Shown: positions 23,063-33,016 of the stretch, piece by piece | How the letters are laid out: every line of letters starts with the position of its first letter | Position numbering within the stretch: position 1 is the first letter of the stretch | Origin: Gonocerus acuteangulatus | Taxonomy: Eukaryota; Arthropoda; Insecta; Hemiptera; Coreidae | Assembly: GCA_946811695.1 (NCBI GenBank) | Contig: OX328123.1 | Span: 39,890,136 to 39,954,135 of the forward strand | Reading direction: 5' to 3' | DNA length: 64,000 bases | The notes under the pieces: generated by a model | Database searches by the model: none | The model's input: only the letters and a program-made list of their open reading frames with translations | What the model was told of the DNA's origin: nothing | Translations under genes and position numbers: made by a program

Positions 23063-23195
23063 AATTTGAACCACCTATATTTTCGTGATCTATGGGGTCT
23101 GAAACGAGAAAGTTTCTAGTCGGCACTTCCGGATTGCGTCGTAAGGTCAATCTCATAAGCGGGTTCTCCCTATGGAGGTAGGGAGTAACCGCGCT
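22440..23195 (+). repeat. TA-centred dispersed repeat, long copy
   Basis: The ordered landmarks are ttcgaatggtcaccttcca, acgatttcccaaccg, tttcattcgttttcctccg, tgcgcgaatttcgctcc, tgggcggattctgctgg, aaatttcatcaaaatcgga, (TA)n at about 23017-23060, caaatttgaaccacctat, atctatggggtctgaaacg, ggcacttccggattgcgtc and an edge aaccgcgct at 23187-23195. The same order is seen in pieces at 26720-27740, 30040-30448 and 55681-56118. No coding frame is present. Confidence 0.75.
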
Positions 23196-23255
23196 AAAAG
23201 TTTAGTTAGAACATGTTTTAATAGATACAGACATCGGATTAATAAATATACATAC

Positions 23256-23258
<3 letters not shown>

Positions 23259-23319
<61 letters not shown>
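23259..23319. repeat. (TA)n microsatellite
   Basis: A pure TA tract of about 60 bp. Confidence 0.95.
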
Positions 23320-23322
<3 letters not shown>

Positions 23323-24374
23323 CACTAGTTGGCTTGAAGTTATATATACCAAAATTTCTAAAAAAGCAGTACTGTAAGTAATAATCTGATCTCATAAAGT
23401 ATAGAGTATGTGTTATTCTACAAATCATGGCCTTTCATTGATATAAAATGCATGAGAGCTATCCGAGAATAGGGTGGACTGCAAGAATGGGGTCAGTGTC
23501 GAGTGCATCTAGTGGTCGCTCGTAGCATAATGCACTTTTCCAGCTCCACGAGAACCGGGTCAGGGTTGGCCTTCGCTAGTACCAAGTTCCTGTCCGCAGC
23601 TCGGGGTAACTTGTTAGTTCAGGACATGCTGGCCTCTAACAAAACTAGTTCTCAACGCTTAATTTTACTACAATTATAATTGCGTTAGTAAGTACTATAG
23701 AAATATAAATATCCGAAGAGTGATAGAAAGAGGGAGAGTATTTTTTTTTTAATTACAATGCTCTGCGTTAAGTATGTTACCAGGTCACATGACATCTGCT
23801 TATGTTATTTTTATTTTTCAAATATAATAAAGTTTTACGTGAAACGATGTTAAATTTAATTTTTGATTTACAGATGAGTATGCTACAAATCCATTATCCA
23901 AATGAGACCTGTGGTAGCGTCAATAGAAGTTTTGCATAACTTTTCTGCCTGAGCTCTATTTTGGGTTTCCAAGAATTCTCAGAATATTTAGAGATTTTTT
24001 ACACTTAAAGGGAAGTTTTTTTAAATGGAAAATTTATTTGAGGTGCGTTTTAATATGAATTCCTGAGAATTTTATAGTTGTCGTTTTAGAAATGTTTATG
24101 TCTTGTAAAGTAAGTTGATAGTCTTTGTACCATCCTTTCTTCCTAAATAGTATAGATTTTCGAGAAAAGCATACCTGTTTTGTCATTCTAACGCGTAAGG
24201 ATATTTATTATGTTCTGTATTCGGATTTGGGCAATTCCAGAGGTTTCTGAAGTGTAAAATATTAAGAGATTGTCAGCGTAGAGGCTATAATGAATGTCAG
24301 CGGGTTTGTATTCCACAATTTTATTACTCAAATGATAAATAAAGTAGTTCTTAGTATGCCCCCTTGAGATACTC

Positions 24375-24375
<1 letters not shown>
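23320..24375. other. No gene recognised; GC-richer patch
   Basis: The part at 23470-23640 is clearly more GC-rich than its surroundings and contains cgagaaccgggtcagggttg, but no frame, tRNA fold or repeat partner in this window explains it. The rest is AT-rich. Confidence 0.35.
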
Positions 24376-24377
<2 letters not shown>

Positions 24378-24409
<32 letters not shown>

Positions 24410-24591
24410 TTTTTTTTTTTTTTATTGGCGCATCGACATCTAGGCCATTAGCACCGACATCCTGGTGCAGCGAGGAATTTTTTTCAAGGAGCTGTAAAAA
24501 GAGAAAATTCCTGCCGCTTGTGGGATTCTAACCCACCATCTCCCCCATGAGAATTGAAGGCGTTAGCCACTAGACCACGGGGAGACCCCAT
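24378..24591 (-). mobile_element. SINE-B, tRNA-derived
   Basis: On the minus strand a tRNA-like head starts ggtctccccgtggtctagtg, followed by gctaacgcc, and the B-box-like gggttagaatcccac. The body follows, then an A-rich tail (T-runs 24378-24423 on the plus strand). The flanks tactccca (24370-24377 and 24592-24599) are an 8-bp duplication. The body end (gtcggtgctaatggcctag ... gatgcgccaataaa) recurs at 32337-32533. The head looks like a glutamate-type tRNA, by inference. Confidence 0.85.
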
Positions 24592-24611
24592 TACTCCCAC
24601 CTCTATTTTAT

Positions 24612-24821
24612 TTATTTATTTAAATTTTAACGTCCATTCATTATTAACTAGGAATTTTAGGACGGGTTATCTATAGGTTGTCACCCTTATCTAGCCAGGA
24701 TAGGGCTGATGCCATTCCTTTTTTCCAAAGAAAAGCCACCACCCCGAATGGGAATCGAACCCACGACCCTTGGCTCGGAGTGTTAAGTGCTCAGGCCTTA
24801 ACCCTCACGGCCATCGGGTCT
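24612..24821 (-). mobile_element. SINE-C, tRNA-derived
   Basis: On the minus strand the head reads gacccgatggccgtgagggt then ttaaggc, and the B box is ggttcgattcc. The body includes ggcatcagccctatcctggc and tagataacccgtcctaaaat, with a tail of (aaat)n. Exact target duplications cctctattttat lie at 24600-24611 and 24822-24833. The long variable-arm spacing between boxes suggests a Leu/Ser-type tRNA ancestor. Confidence 0.88.
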
Positions 24822-24833
24822 CCTCTATTTTAT

Positions 24834-26577
24834 ATAAATTGGAGAAGGAATTACTATTTCTTACAGTGAAAGTTCTGATAGAGGGAAATCAAGTAACATA
24901 TATTACCGACTGTCACGCAACTTACTGATGAGCCTAGTTTTAAAATTTTATCATAGATCTGGGTTTACTAATTTCAAGAACATTCTTCTGCATCGTCAGT
25001 GAGTGAATGTGCGAATCTTGTGTACACTACAGCAGTAGCTGCTTGGACTGGTGTTAGTCTCCTAGTTTATAGGAAGCCCGAAATATTATAGAATGATTTG
25101 TTTAAGAAATACATTTTTCATGAGGCTTAGTATGGGAGAGGGGTTTTTTCCGTTTGCTGAAGGCACAACCCTGCCTGCTTTGTACTACGTCTAGTGCCGG
25201 GAATTCGTGACGGTCATGCTTAGTTGTTACAACTATCTTGTATTTCGCTGAGAATAATATGTTTTAATGTTTAGATGTTTTTGCCAATTGAAATTCCTAA
25301 TGTTGTCACTAATTAATAAGGACGATTCACAATTACTTCAATTACGAAATATGATCATAGAAAGTCCTCACACCTACGTTTAATGACTATGTTTTAGTAT
25401 ATCCTTGGCCTATTTGTTGTTGTTTTTTTCCAATACAAAAGGCGTGAGTCAGAGTACCGAACAATCCCCCTGCAAATAGGGAAGTGCAAGCTAGTGCGGT
25501 GCATAGAAAATGCAATTGAACGATCCAATCCTTTGTTGAATAGCGCCTAATAATTTTCCCGCGGCCATGATCTAAGTTCCAGAGATGAATCATACTTCAA
25601 GAATGAAGCCTTGATGACTTTGTACAATTAAATGTGTCATCTTTTCCTAGTAAAAACAGAAAAGTGTTCCGCGATGGTTTTTTAAACGTGATACACGTGT
25701 ATATATATTTTTTTTGTTTAATGTATTTCATTTAACGAGATATCCGATTCTAATTGAAACTAGTCATTATTGGTGTCTCAGAATATTAGTATTGAGTTTC
25801 TTGACATTTCAGTGCGTTGCATCTTAATTTGAAAATCGTTTTACAGTAAATACAAATGAATTTACGTTACCGGTTTTCCTTTATCCTTGTCTAGGCGATA
25901 AATTAAAAATGAACGATTAGAAATGTTCTGAATCCCAACAATAGTCGCAGTTGTCTCATTTGTATAGTCCACATCGTGAAAAAAGGGTTTTTATAGCACT
26001 TCTAAATAATTTTATTCGGCGCCATGAGATTTGTCGTAGAAAATACTATGAGACAGTGTTTTGTTTTTAAAAATCAGCTTACTTGGTAATGATTAAGATA
26101 AAAAATATCACCTGTTGCTAAAAAGCGTAAAAAAAATTAAGTAACGTGTTCCTTGTGGTATTTATTTACTGGAATTTGTTTTATTAGTACTAATATTAGG
26201 TCCAAACTAATTTATAAGTTTATTTATTTATACGGCGTTAATAAATCAATGTTCGTTGCTGTTCGCTATAATTTGGTTGTTGCGATAAAAAATATTTACA
26301 AAAATATGTTTGAATTATTTTTGTTTTACGTTTTGACAAAACTTTAGAATTTTCAGTCAAAAATATACATGAATATAAATATCTTCGATATAACGTCCGA
26401 ATTGTTACCATGTAATTACATTATCTTCTTATCTATGTGTCTTTGAATTTGACCAATCTTGGCATGCAGGTAGGTCTTGATACTGGCAGTGACATAGGCT
26501 AGGTGAAAAATTTCTACCAGCTCTCTTTCTGTATGTTTGATTTTCGTTTTATTTATTCATTTTCCTGCTAAAAGCTG

Positions 26578-26578
<1 letters not shown>
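24834..26578. other. No recognised feature
   Basis: Short open frames at 25387-25593 (minus) and 26153-26347 (plus) lack recognisable motifs. No transposon ends were seen. Confidence 0.35.
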
Positions 26579-26579
<1 letters not shown>

Positions 26580-26627
<48 letters not shown>

Positions 26628-26629
26628 AA
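26580..26629. repeat. (TA)n microsatellite
   Basis: A TA tract with one ttta interruption near its end, next to a diverged TA-centred repeat flank (acgtttttcgagatattt at 26800). Confidence 0.95.
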
Positions 26630-26864
26630 TTGAAAAAATCAGACGCTAAGACGAGTTCAATGCAACGAAAACAACACTTTCGAATACTCAAGCAGTTATT
26701 TCTTCAACTGAGATCATGCTATTAAAAATTAATTGAGTATCGTTTTTGTAGAAACTTTATTCAGCTTTCAAATAGTTTCTTTCGACTTACCACGTTTTTC
26801 GAGATATTTAGGAAAATATATAATATAATATTATTGTGTAGATCCTAAGTTGAAGAATAAGATG

Positions 26865-27311
26865 TTGTAGATGGTTGGTAACAGCTTTTCAGTCTTCATA
26901 TCAGTATTTTATTATCATGTTACATAGGGTGCGGCGGCAGTCGGCACACTAGGTTATTGACATTTTTTTACAGAAACGTTTCGGCTATATGCCATTTTCA
27001 ACCTGTATGATTCTGCATTATTTCTTATAAAATAATCTTCTTAATTTTATTGCATGGTTAATGTCATGTTTTGAGCATATAAAGAAACAGACTCAAAATA
27101 TGACATTAACGATGCAATAAAATACAATATCTGAAGACAGATTATATATATATGTATATACAGATTGAAAATGGCATATAGCAGAAACGTTTCTGTAACA
27201 ATATTTCAATAACCTAGTGTGCCGACTGCCGCACCCTATACATATAACTTGATAAAACAATAATTTTGTGAGGACTGAATAAATATGTTACCAACTACCT
27301 ACATCATATAC
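26865..27311. mobile_element. 447-bp foldback of PLE-type termini (family P4)
   Basis: The left arm order is gttggtaacag, cagtcttcatatcagta, atagggtgcggcggcagtcg, gcacactaggttattga, cagaaacgtttcggctatat, gccattttcaacctgtat and gcatggttaatgtcatgt. The right arm is the reverse complement of all of these, ending in gactgaataaatatgttacc. Each arm holds gaaaatggcatatagc followed by c/a-gaaacg, resembling stem II plus GAAAC of the hammerhead-like motif, but CTGANGA is degraded (ttgaaaa). Confidence 0.85.
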
Positions 27312-27740
27312 CTAATATAATAGTCTCAAAACTCCAGATTTATCCAATATGTAAATATCATAGCCTGGAAAAATTGTCATCGATTCGGACTAAACAAATA
27401 CATTAACAGTTTTCTCCAAAAAGCTAAAAGATATCGCCCTACAACTAGTTTCATTCGTTTCCATACGTTAGAATAGAAACCCTATGAAAATTACCTCCAA
27501 GCCTATTAACGCAATAGCATCATCAATATATTTTTCGTGCAATTTTCCTCCAGAACAACAATATTCCGATGAACAAGTTCAGCTAGTTAAGAACTTGATC
27601 TTACAAATCAGTCAAAAATGTATTTACGTACCACTATTTATCAAAATTGGACCATTTTTGGAACTGACCGGATAGGGTCATCAGGTTGACATCATAAGCT
27701 AGATTTCCTACCTATGGAGAAGGGTGGAAAAAGCTTTAAA
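27312..27740 (+). repeat. TA-centred dispersed repeat, diverged copy
   Basis: gtttcattcgtttccatacg, ttttcgtgcaattttcctcc, agttaagaacttgatctt and tatcaaaattggaccattt align with 22801-23012 in the same order, but (TA)n is replaced by ggaactgaccgg. Confidence 0.6.
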
Positions 27741-27862
27741 ACGAGTTGATTTTGTAGAGCTGTGTAGTGCGCCGTCTTAGGACCACTTAGGCAACGTGCA
27801 ATACACCCAAAACTTGTAACTTGTTTAGGAGTAACTCCTGAATATAAGGCCCGAACCGCAGG

Positions 27863-29769
27863 AATTTCGTTATTTCTCAGAGCGTTTCAGTAGCGTTCTA
27901 ATACCTAGTGTAATTTCGTTATTTCTCAGAGCGTTTCAGTAGCGTTCTAATACCTAGTGTAATTTCGTTATTTCTCAGAGCGTTTCAGTAGCGTTCTAAT
28001 ACCTAGTGTAATTTCGTTATTTCAGTAGCGTTCTTATACCTAGTGTAATTTCGTTATTTCTCAGAGCGTTTCAGTATCGTTCTAATACCTAGTGTAATTT
28101 CGTTATTTCTCAGAGCGTTTCAGTAGCGTTCTAATACCTAGTGTAATTTCGTTATTTCTCAGAGCGTTTCAGTAGCGTTCTAATACCTAGTGTAATTTCG
28201 TTATTTCTCAGAGCGTTTCAGTAGCGTTCTAATACCTAGTGTAATTTCGTTATTTCTCAGAGCGTTTCAGTAGCGTTCTAATACCTAGTGTAATTTCGTT
28301 ATTTCAGTAGCGTTCTTATACCTAGTGTAATTTCGTTATTTCTCAGAGCGTTTCAGTAGCGTTCTAATACCTAGTGTATTTTCGTTATTTCTCAGAGCGT
28401 TTCAGTAGCGTTCTAATACCTAGTGTAATTTCGTTATTTCTCAGAGCGTTTCAGTAGCGTTCTAATACCTAGTGTAATTTCGTTATTTCAGTAGCGTTCT
28501 TATACCTAGTGTAATTTCGTTATTTCTCAGAGCGTTTCAGTAGCGTTCTAATACCTAGTGTATTTTCGTTATTTCTCAGAGCGTTTCAGTAGCGTTCTAA
28601 TACCTAGTGTAATTTCGTTATTTCTCAGAGCGTTTCAGTAGCGTTCTAATACCTAGTGTAATTTCGTTATTTCTCAGAGCGTTCTAATACCTAGTGAAAT
28701 TTCGTTATTTCTCAGAGCGTTTCAGTAGCGTTCTTATACCTAGTGTAATTTCGTTATTTCTCAGAGCGTTTCAGTAGCGTTCTAATACCTAGTGTAATTT
28801 CGTTATTTCTCAGAGCGTTTCAGTAGCGTTCTAATACCTAGTGTAATTTCGTTATTTCTCAGAGCGTTTCAGTAGCGTTCTAATACCTAATGTAATTTCG
28901 TTATTTCTCAGAGCGTTTCAGTAGCGTTCTAATACCTAGTGTAATTTCGTTATTTCTCAGAGCGTTTCAGTAGCGTTCTTATACCTAGTGTAATTTCGTT
29001 ATTTCTCAGAGCGTTTCAGTAGCGTTCTAATACCTAGTGTAATTTCGTTATTTCTCAGAGCGTTTCAGTAGCGTTCTAATACCTAGTGTAATTTCGTTAT
29101 TTCTCAGAGCGTTTCAGTAGCGTTCTAATACCTAGTGTAATTTCGTTATTTCTCAGAGAGTTTCAGTAGCGTTCTTATACCTAGTGTAATTTCGTTATTT
29201 CTCAGAGCGTTTCAGTATCGTTCTAATACCTAGTGTAATTTCGTTATTTCTCAGAGCGTTTCAGTAGCGTTCTAATACCTAGTGCAATTTCGTTATTTCT
29301 CAGAGCGTTTCAGTAGCGTTCTAATACCTAGTGTAATTTCGTTATTTCTCAGAGCGTTTCAGTAGCGTTCTAATACCTAGTGTAATTTCGTTATTTCTCA
29401 GAGCGTTTCAGTAGCGTTCTAATACCTAGTGTAATTTCGTTATTTCTCAGAGCGTTTCAGTAGCGTTCTAATACCTAGTGTAATTTCTCAGAGCGTTTCA
29501 GTAGCGTTCTAATACCTAGTGTAATTTCTCAGAGCGTTTCAGTAGCGTTCTAATACCTAGTGTAATTTCTCAGAGCGTTTCAGTAGTGTTCTAATACCTA
29601 GTGTAATTTCTCAGAGCGTTTCAGTAGCGTTCTAATACCTAGTGTAATTTCTCAGGGCGTTTCAGTAGCGTTCTAATACCTAGTGTAATTTCTCAGAGCG
29701 TTTCAGTAGCGTTCTAATACCTAGTGTCATTTCTCAGAGCGTTTCAGTAGCGTTCTAATACCTAGTGTC
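27863..29769 (+). repeat. 49-bp minisatellite array, 41 units
   Basis: The unit is aatttcgttatttctcagag followed by cgtttcagtagcgttctaat and acctagtgt (49 bp). Counting gives 30 full units, three 37-bp units at 28010, 28292 and 28476 that lack 12 bp, one 38-bp unit at 28660, and a final block of seven 41-bp units from 29482 that lack the cgttattt segment. A four-unit, 184-bp higher-order repeat is present twice (28292-28475 and 28476-28659). No frame or transcript signal is visible. Confidence 0.97.
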
Positions 29770-30378
29770 ATTTTCAATGTTTGGAATAGATATTTTTATA
29801 TAGATAATTAATATTTTGTGAAAAATTGAAACACCTATGAAAACTGAGATATGATGCGCCATTATTTACAGATAACCTACAGTAGCACAAATTACGCATT
29901 TAGTATCATTTTATACTGCCATTTAGAAAAACAATAAGTAATAAAAAATTGAGGGAAAAAAATTAAAAAAGCTGCTAAAGGCAAAAAAATCGAGCAATTT
30001 CTATATTGAGATCGTCCTATCCAATATCACTTTCGACCCTTTCTGTTGAAAATTTTTCGAGCATCTGAATGGTATCTTTCAACTCACCACGACTTCTCTA
30101 GCGACTTCAAAATATCAAAACCACTCATAACTGTTACTAAAATATTTTTTTGTGATACTTGCTTTTATACAAATGTACCCAACTTTATAAACATATGTTT
30201 AGATGAATAACAAACGCTTGAAACACCTTTTGATTGAATTCATTTCTTTAAACTCAAAACTAGTTAAGAAAACTAGTAGTTAACACAATCATTAAAAGGT
30301 TGTGTGTTGCAAAACCTACTTTTGCCCAAAGAACATGTTCTCGTAGATAGATTCTGAATTTTTTTCTTAAAAAGCTAG

Positions 30379-30384
<6 letters not shown>
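29770..30384. repeat. TA-centred repeat remnants in AT-rich DNA
   Basis: gagcatctgaatggtatctt and caactcaccacgactt near 30060-30095 match 22505-22545 (gcattcgaatggtcacctt, cacttaccacgattt). Then ctcgtagatagattctgaa near 30340 matches the ggattctg landmark. No gene is seen. Confidence 0.55.

Positions 30385-30448
<64 letters not shown>
30385..30448. repeat. Compound (CA)n(TA)n microsatellite
   Basis: A (CA)n tract to about 30408 followed directly by (TA)n. Confidence 0.95.
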
Positions 30449-30451
<3 letters not shown>

Positions 30452-30580
30452 AATTGGTATACATCTAAAGATACTTATATAAATAAAAATTTGCATCTCT
30501 GCTTAATATATATTATAGAATCAAAACAGAGTCTAAAGTAAGAAGGAATGAAAACAGCTAACCAAAATAATTAAATTAAT

Positions 30581-30927
30581 TTACAATTTGTGATCACGGT
30601 ATAGTTGAACAAGCTGGAGAATATTCCGTGTCCGTAAAACTTGGGCTAGCTAGCGAGATAACTTTTATACCCGACGGAACTAGCCGCATTGTGGTAGAGG
30701 ACGAAACGAAATTTATGAATATGGACATATGGCGTGCTACTCGTGAGGCTGTAAAGACTCTTGACAACTCATTCTGGATACAACACGCGATCGGAGACCT
30801 GCATCAAAACCAACTTGGGCCCATAGGTCAGGGAGCAATTCAAAAATACACTTTGATTCATATTACTCATAATTACTTGGTTTTAGCTATGATGAGTAAA
30901 CGTATTGGTTACATATTTCTAAGATGA
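30581..30927 (+). CDS. Candidate exon or coding relic, unknown product
   Basis: An open frame from the stop just before 30581 to TGA 30925-30927 encodes about 114 residues. The first two thirds (about 30590-30835) have balanced composition and varied residues, for example VKLGLASEITFIPDGTSRIV and MNMDIWRATREAVKTLDNSF, unlike the surrounding AT-rich DNA. The remainder looks non-coding. There is no ATG near the start (a GTG lies at 30628), and potential splice-like AG (30605) and GT (30825) dinucleotides exist. It may be an internal exon, an exon relic or part of an unrecognised mobile or viral-like gene. I assign no function. Confidence 0.3.
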
Positions 30928-30964
30928 CAGATTTACCAAAAACACGATGTACTTACATTTATTC

Positions 30965-30969
<5 letters not shown>

Positions 30970-31035
<66 letters not shown>
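30970..31035. repeat. (TA)n microsatellite
   Basis: A pure TA tract of about 66 bp. Confidence 0.95.
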
Positions 31036-31036
<1 letters not shown>

Positions 31037-31054
31037 TTATTTATTAAAAAAAAA

Positions 31055-31092
31055 AGTCTCAAGGGCCTGGAGGGGCAGGTACTGTAAAAACA
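31055..31092 (-). mobile_element. SINE-A fragment
   Basis: ctcaagggcctggaggggca followed by ggtactgta is the reverse complement of the tacagtatctgcccctcagg segment of SINE-A. Confidence 0.5.
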
Positions 31093-31213
31093 TATATACA
31101 CTTTTATCTATATATATTTCAATTTCAGCGTTTTTTTTTTTTTACATATATTCCTTACTTCAACCCTCACCTACATTAATGTTTCACTAATTACTCAGTA
31201 CTAACTGTACGTA

Positions 31214-31300
31214 CATGGGCGTATATAAAAAATAATTTCGAGAGGGCATTTGGAATAGTTAGCCAATTAAAACGCTATTACATCCCAAAACAATTATTAA
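31214..31300. mobile_element. MITE, CATGGGCGTATA family, truncated copy 3
   Basis: catgggcgtatataaaaaat followed by aatttcg is the reverse complement of the right end of the copy at 12193-12426. The next segment (gttagccaattaaaacgcta) corresponds to the 10158 copy interior read in reverse. Confidence 0.6.
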
Positions 31301-32336
31301 GCTTTTCATGAATATCACTTCAATTACACTGAATTAAATAGTGCTATCCCAATTTTAGTTACTCCAAAATAAAGATTCAATTATTGGAGGATCTGCAAAT
31401 AATCAAAAAGAGTAAACATAGACATTTTTTTGAGCCTGAAAAACAGTTTTATTTAATTTTTGTGTAAAGACATAAAACATCATGAACATTTCGTCTAAAA
31501 TTATTTTACTTGTATACTTATAATTGAGAAAATATGCAGTAAAAATACAATTAAGAGTAGAAAGGAAAATTGAAGAGTCATTATAGAATTTTCGCTGGGT
31601 AAAATGGAGGAAGAAAGACCCTTTCAATTATGATGGGACTCAGAAAGTCGGTAGCGCTTTGATGTAGAGAGCAACAGATTCTGTAATATGCATAATACAA
31701 ACATGTCTACCTTAATTAACATCAGTTCAGACAAAGGCAATTCTTTTCTAATTTAGAACTCAGAGAGAAAAGTGATTTTAACTATTCTACTAAAGGAGGC
31801 TTTAACATTTTAAAAGCACACTAAATGATTAATAATCATGAAACGTTTGTGCGTTAGGTTAAATGTTTTGAAACAATATCCTCTAGCGAATTACTTTAAA
31901 TAAATGTAATAGCACAGGTGGTTAAATTGGGTGTAGAGGTTATAAACCTTTGCTTGTTTTATCTAGTGGTTTATGAGGTAAATGAAAATTTGTTACTAGC
32001 TATTTGATAAATCCTCTCTGCAAATCCAGACTTTGTTTCCCAAAGTTCGGAAGAAACAAAGTACGCTTGTTTTATCTGTTTTGTTATCTATTCTGTGTAC
32101 TTCGGATTATCCAAATTTCAAACAATTAGCACAGTTTAGTAATTAATTACAGACCGGTCTATGGATTCATTAAAGGTCCATGTTCTAAAAAGGGAACTGC
32201 AGGGTGGTTTTAAGGTGATGGAAATGGTTGTAGGCTCTTAATTTGACAGGCTTTTCGTTTTAGAAAAAAATTTCTACAAGCATTCAATTAATTGGGTAAC
32301 TCAATTTAAGAATTTTTTAATTAAAATAAGAGTACT
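31301..32336. other. No recognised feature
   Basis: AT-rich DNA. The open frame at 31403-31627 (minus) has no recognised motif. Confidence 0.35.
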
Positions 32337-32533
32337 GAGGTCTCCTCGTGGAAGGGTGGTTAGTCTGTCAGATTCACCCGTTAAGAAAGGTGGATTCGAG
32401 CCTCGCTTGTAACAGGCGGTGGGTTAGCTAAAAAAACATTTCCTGCTTCCACATAAACTTCTTTAAAGGGGGGCAAATTGAAGATATCCCGGTGGCTATA
32501 GCCATAGGCTCACATGCGCCACTTTAACAAACC
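32337..32533 (+). mobile_element. SINE-B copy
   Basis: The head gaggtctcctcgtgg, a B-box-like ggattcgagcctc and a body ending in ggtggctatagccataggct then acatgcgccac match the order of the SINE at 24378-24591. The copy is strongly diverged. Confidence 0.7.
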
Positions 32534-32675
32534 TGTTCATTCGTGGTGAAAAAACTAACACTTTGTAGGAACAAAACACGAAAATCTACTCATAGAAAAT
32601 CGCCTACCTATTACCCGTTCAGGTATAGAGAAGATTTAGGAAGCCACCGGAAAATACTGGATGCTTTTCTTTAGG

Positions 32676-33005
32676 GAGGTTAGCTCAGTGGTAGAGCACT
32701 GGACTAATAAGCTCCCGAGCAAGCACTAAAGATTTTTTCTTCTAGTGTCTTCGTTCACCGGTTGAACTCGGCCTCCCTGACCGTCCCTAGGCCAACCCAG
32801 CCTTTAATTAATTTAATAATGGGTGCCTTGGTTGGTGCTAATGACTCTAGCAGTCGAATCAGCTAAGGGGAAAATCAGGCGGCCGGAGCATAGTACTGAA
32901 CACACTATCTCCCTACTGTGCCGTATGGTCATGAATCAGATACCTCTATAGTATCTGCCCCTCAGGGCCATCGTGGCCTGTTACGGGACTGATTTTTTTT
33001 TTTTT
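32676..33005 (+). mobile_element. SINE-A with target duplication, B box deleted
   Basis: The A box ttagctcagtgg (32680-32691) is intact. The segment between ctaataag and cccgagc lacks about 19-20 bp that contains the B box in the 6074-6428 copy. The body matches that copy through gtggcctgttacgggactga and a T-run. The exact 11-bp duplications ttttctttagg lie at 32665-32675 and 33006-33016. Confidence 0.9.
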
Positions 33006-33016
33006 TTTTCTTTAGG

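Noticed and set aside
24735..24821. Possible tRNA-Leu/Ser gene
   Set aside because: It lies inside a SINE with target duplication and a (aaat) tail, and its body recurs at 9420-9612.
27863..29769. CRISPR-like array
   Set aside because: Units are contiguous tandem repeats without unique spacers, in a eukaryotic setting. It is a minisatellite.
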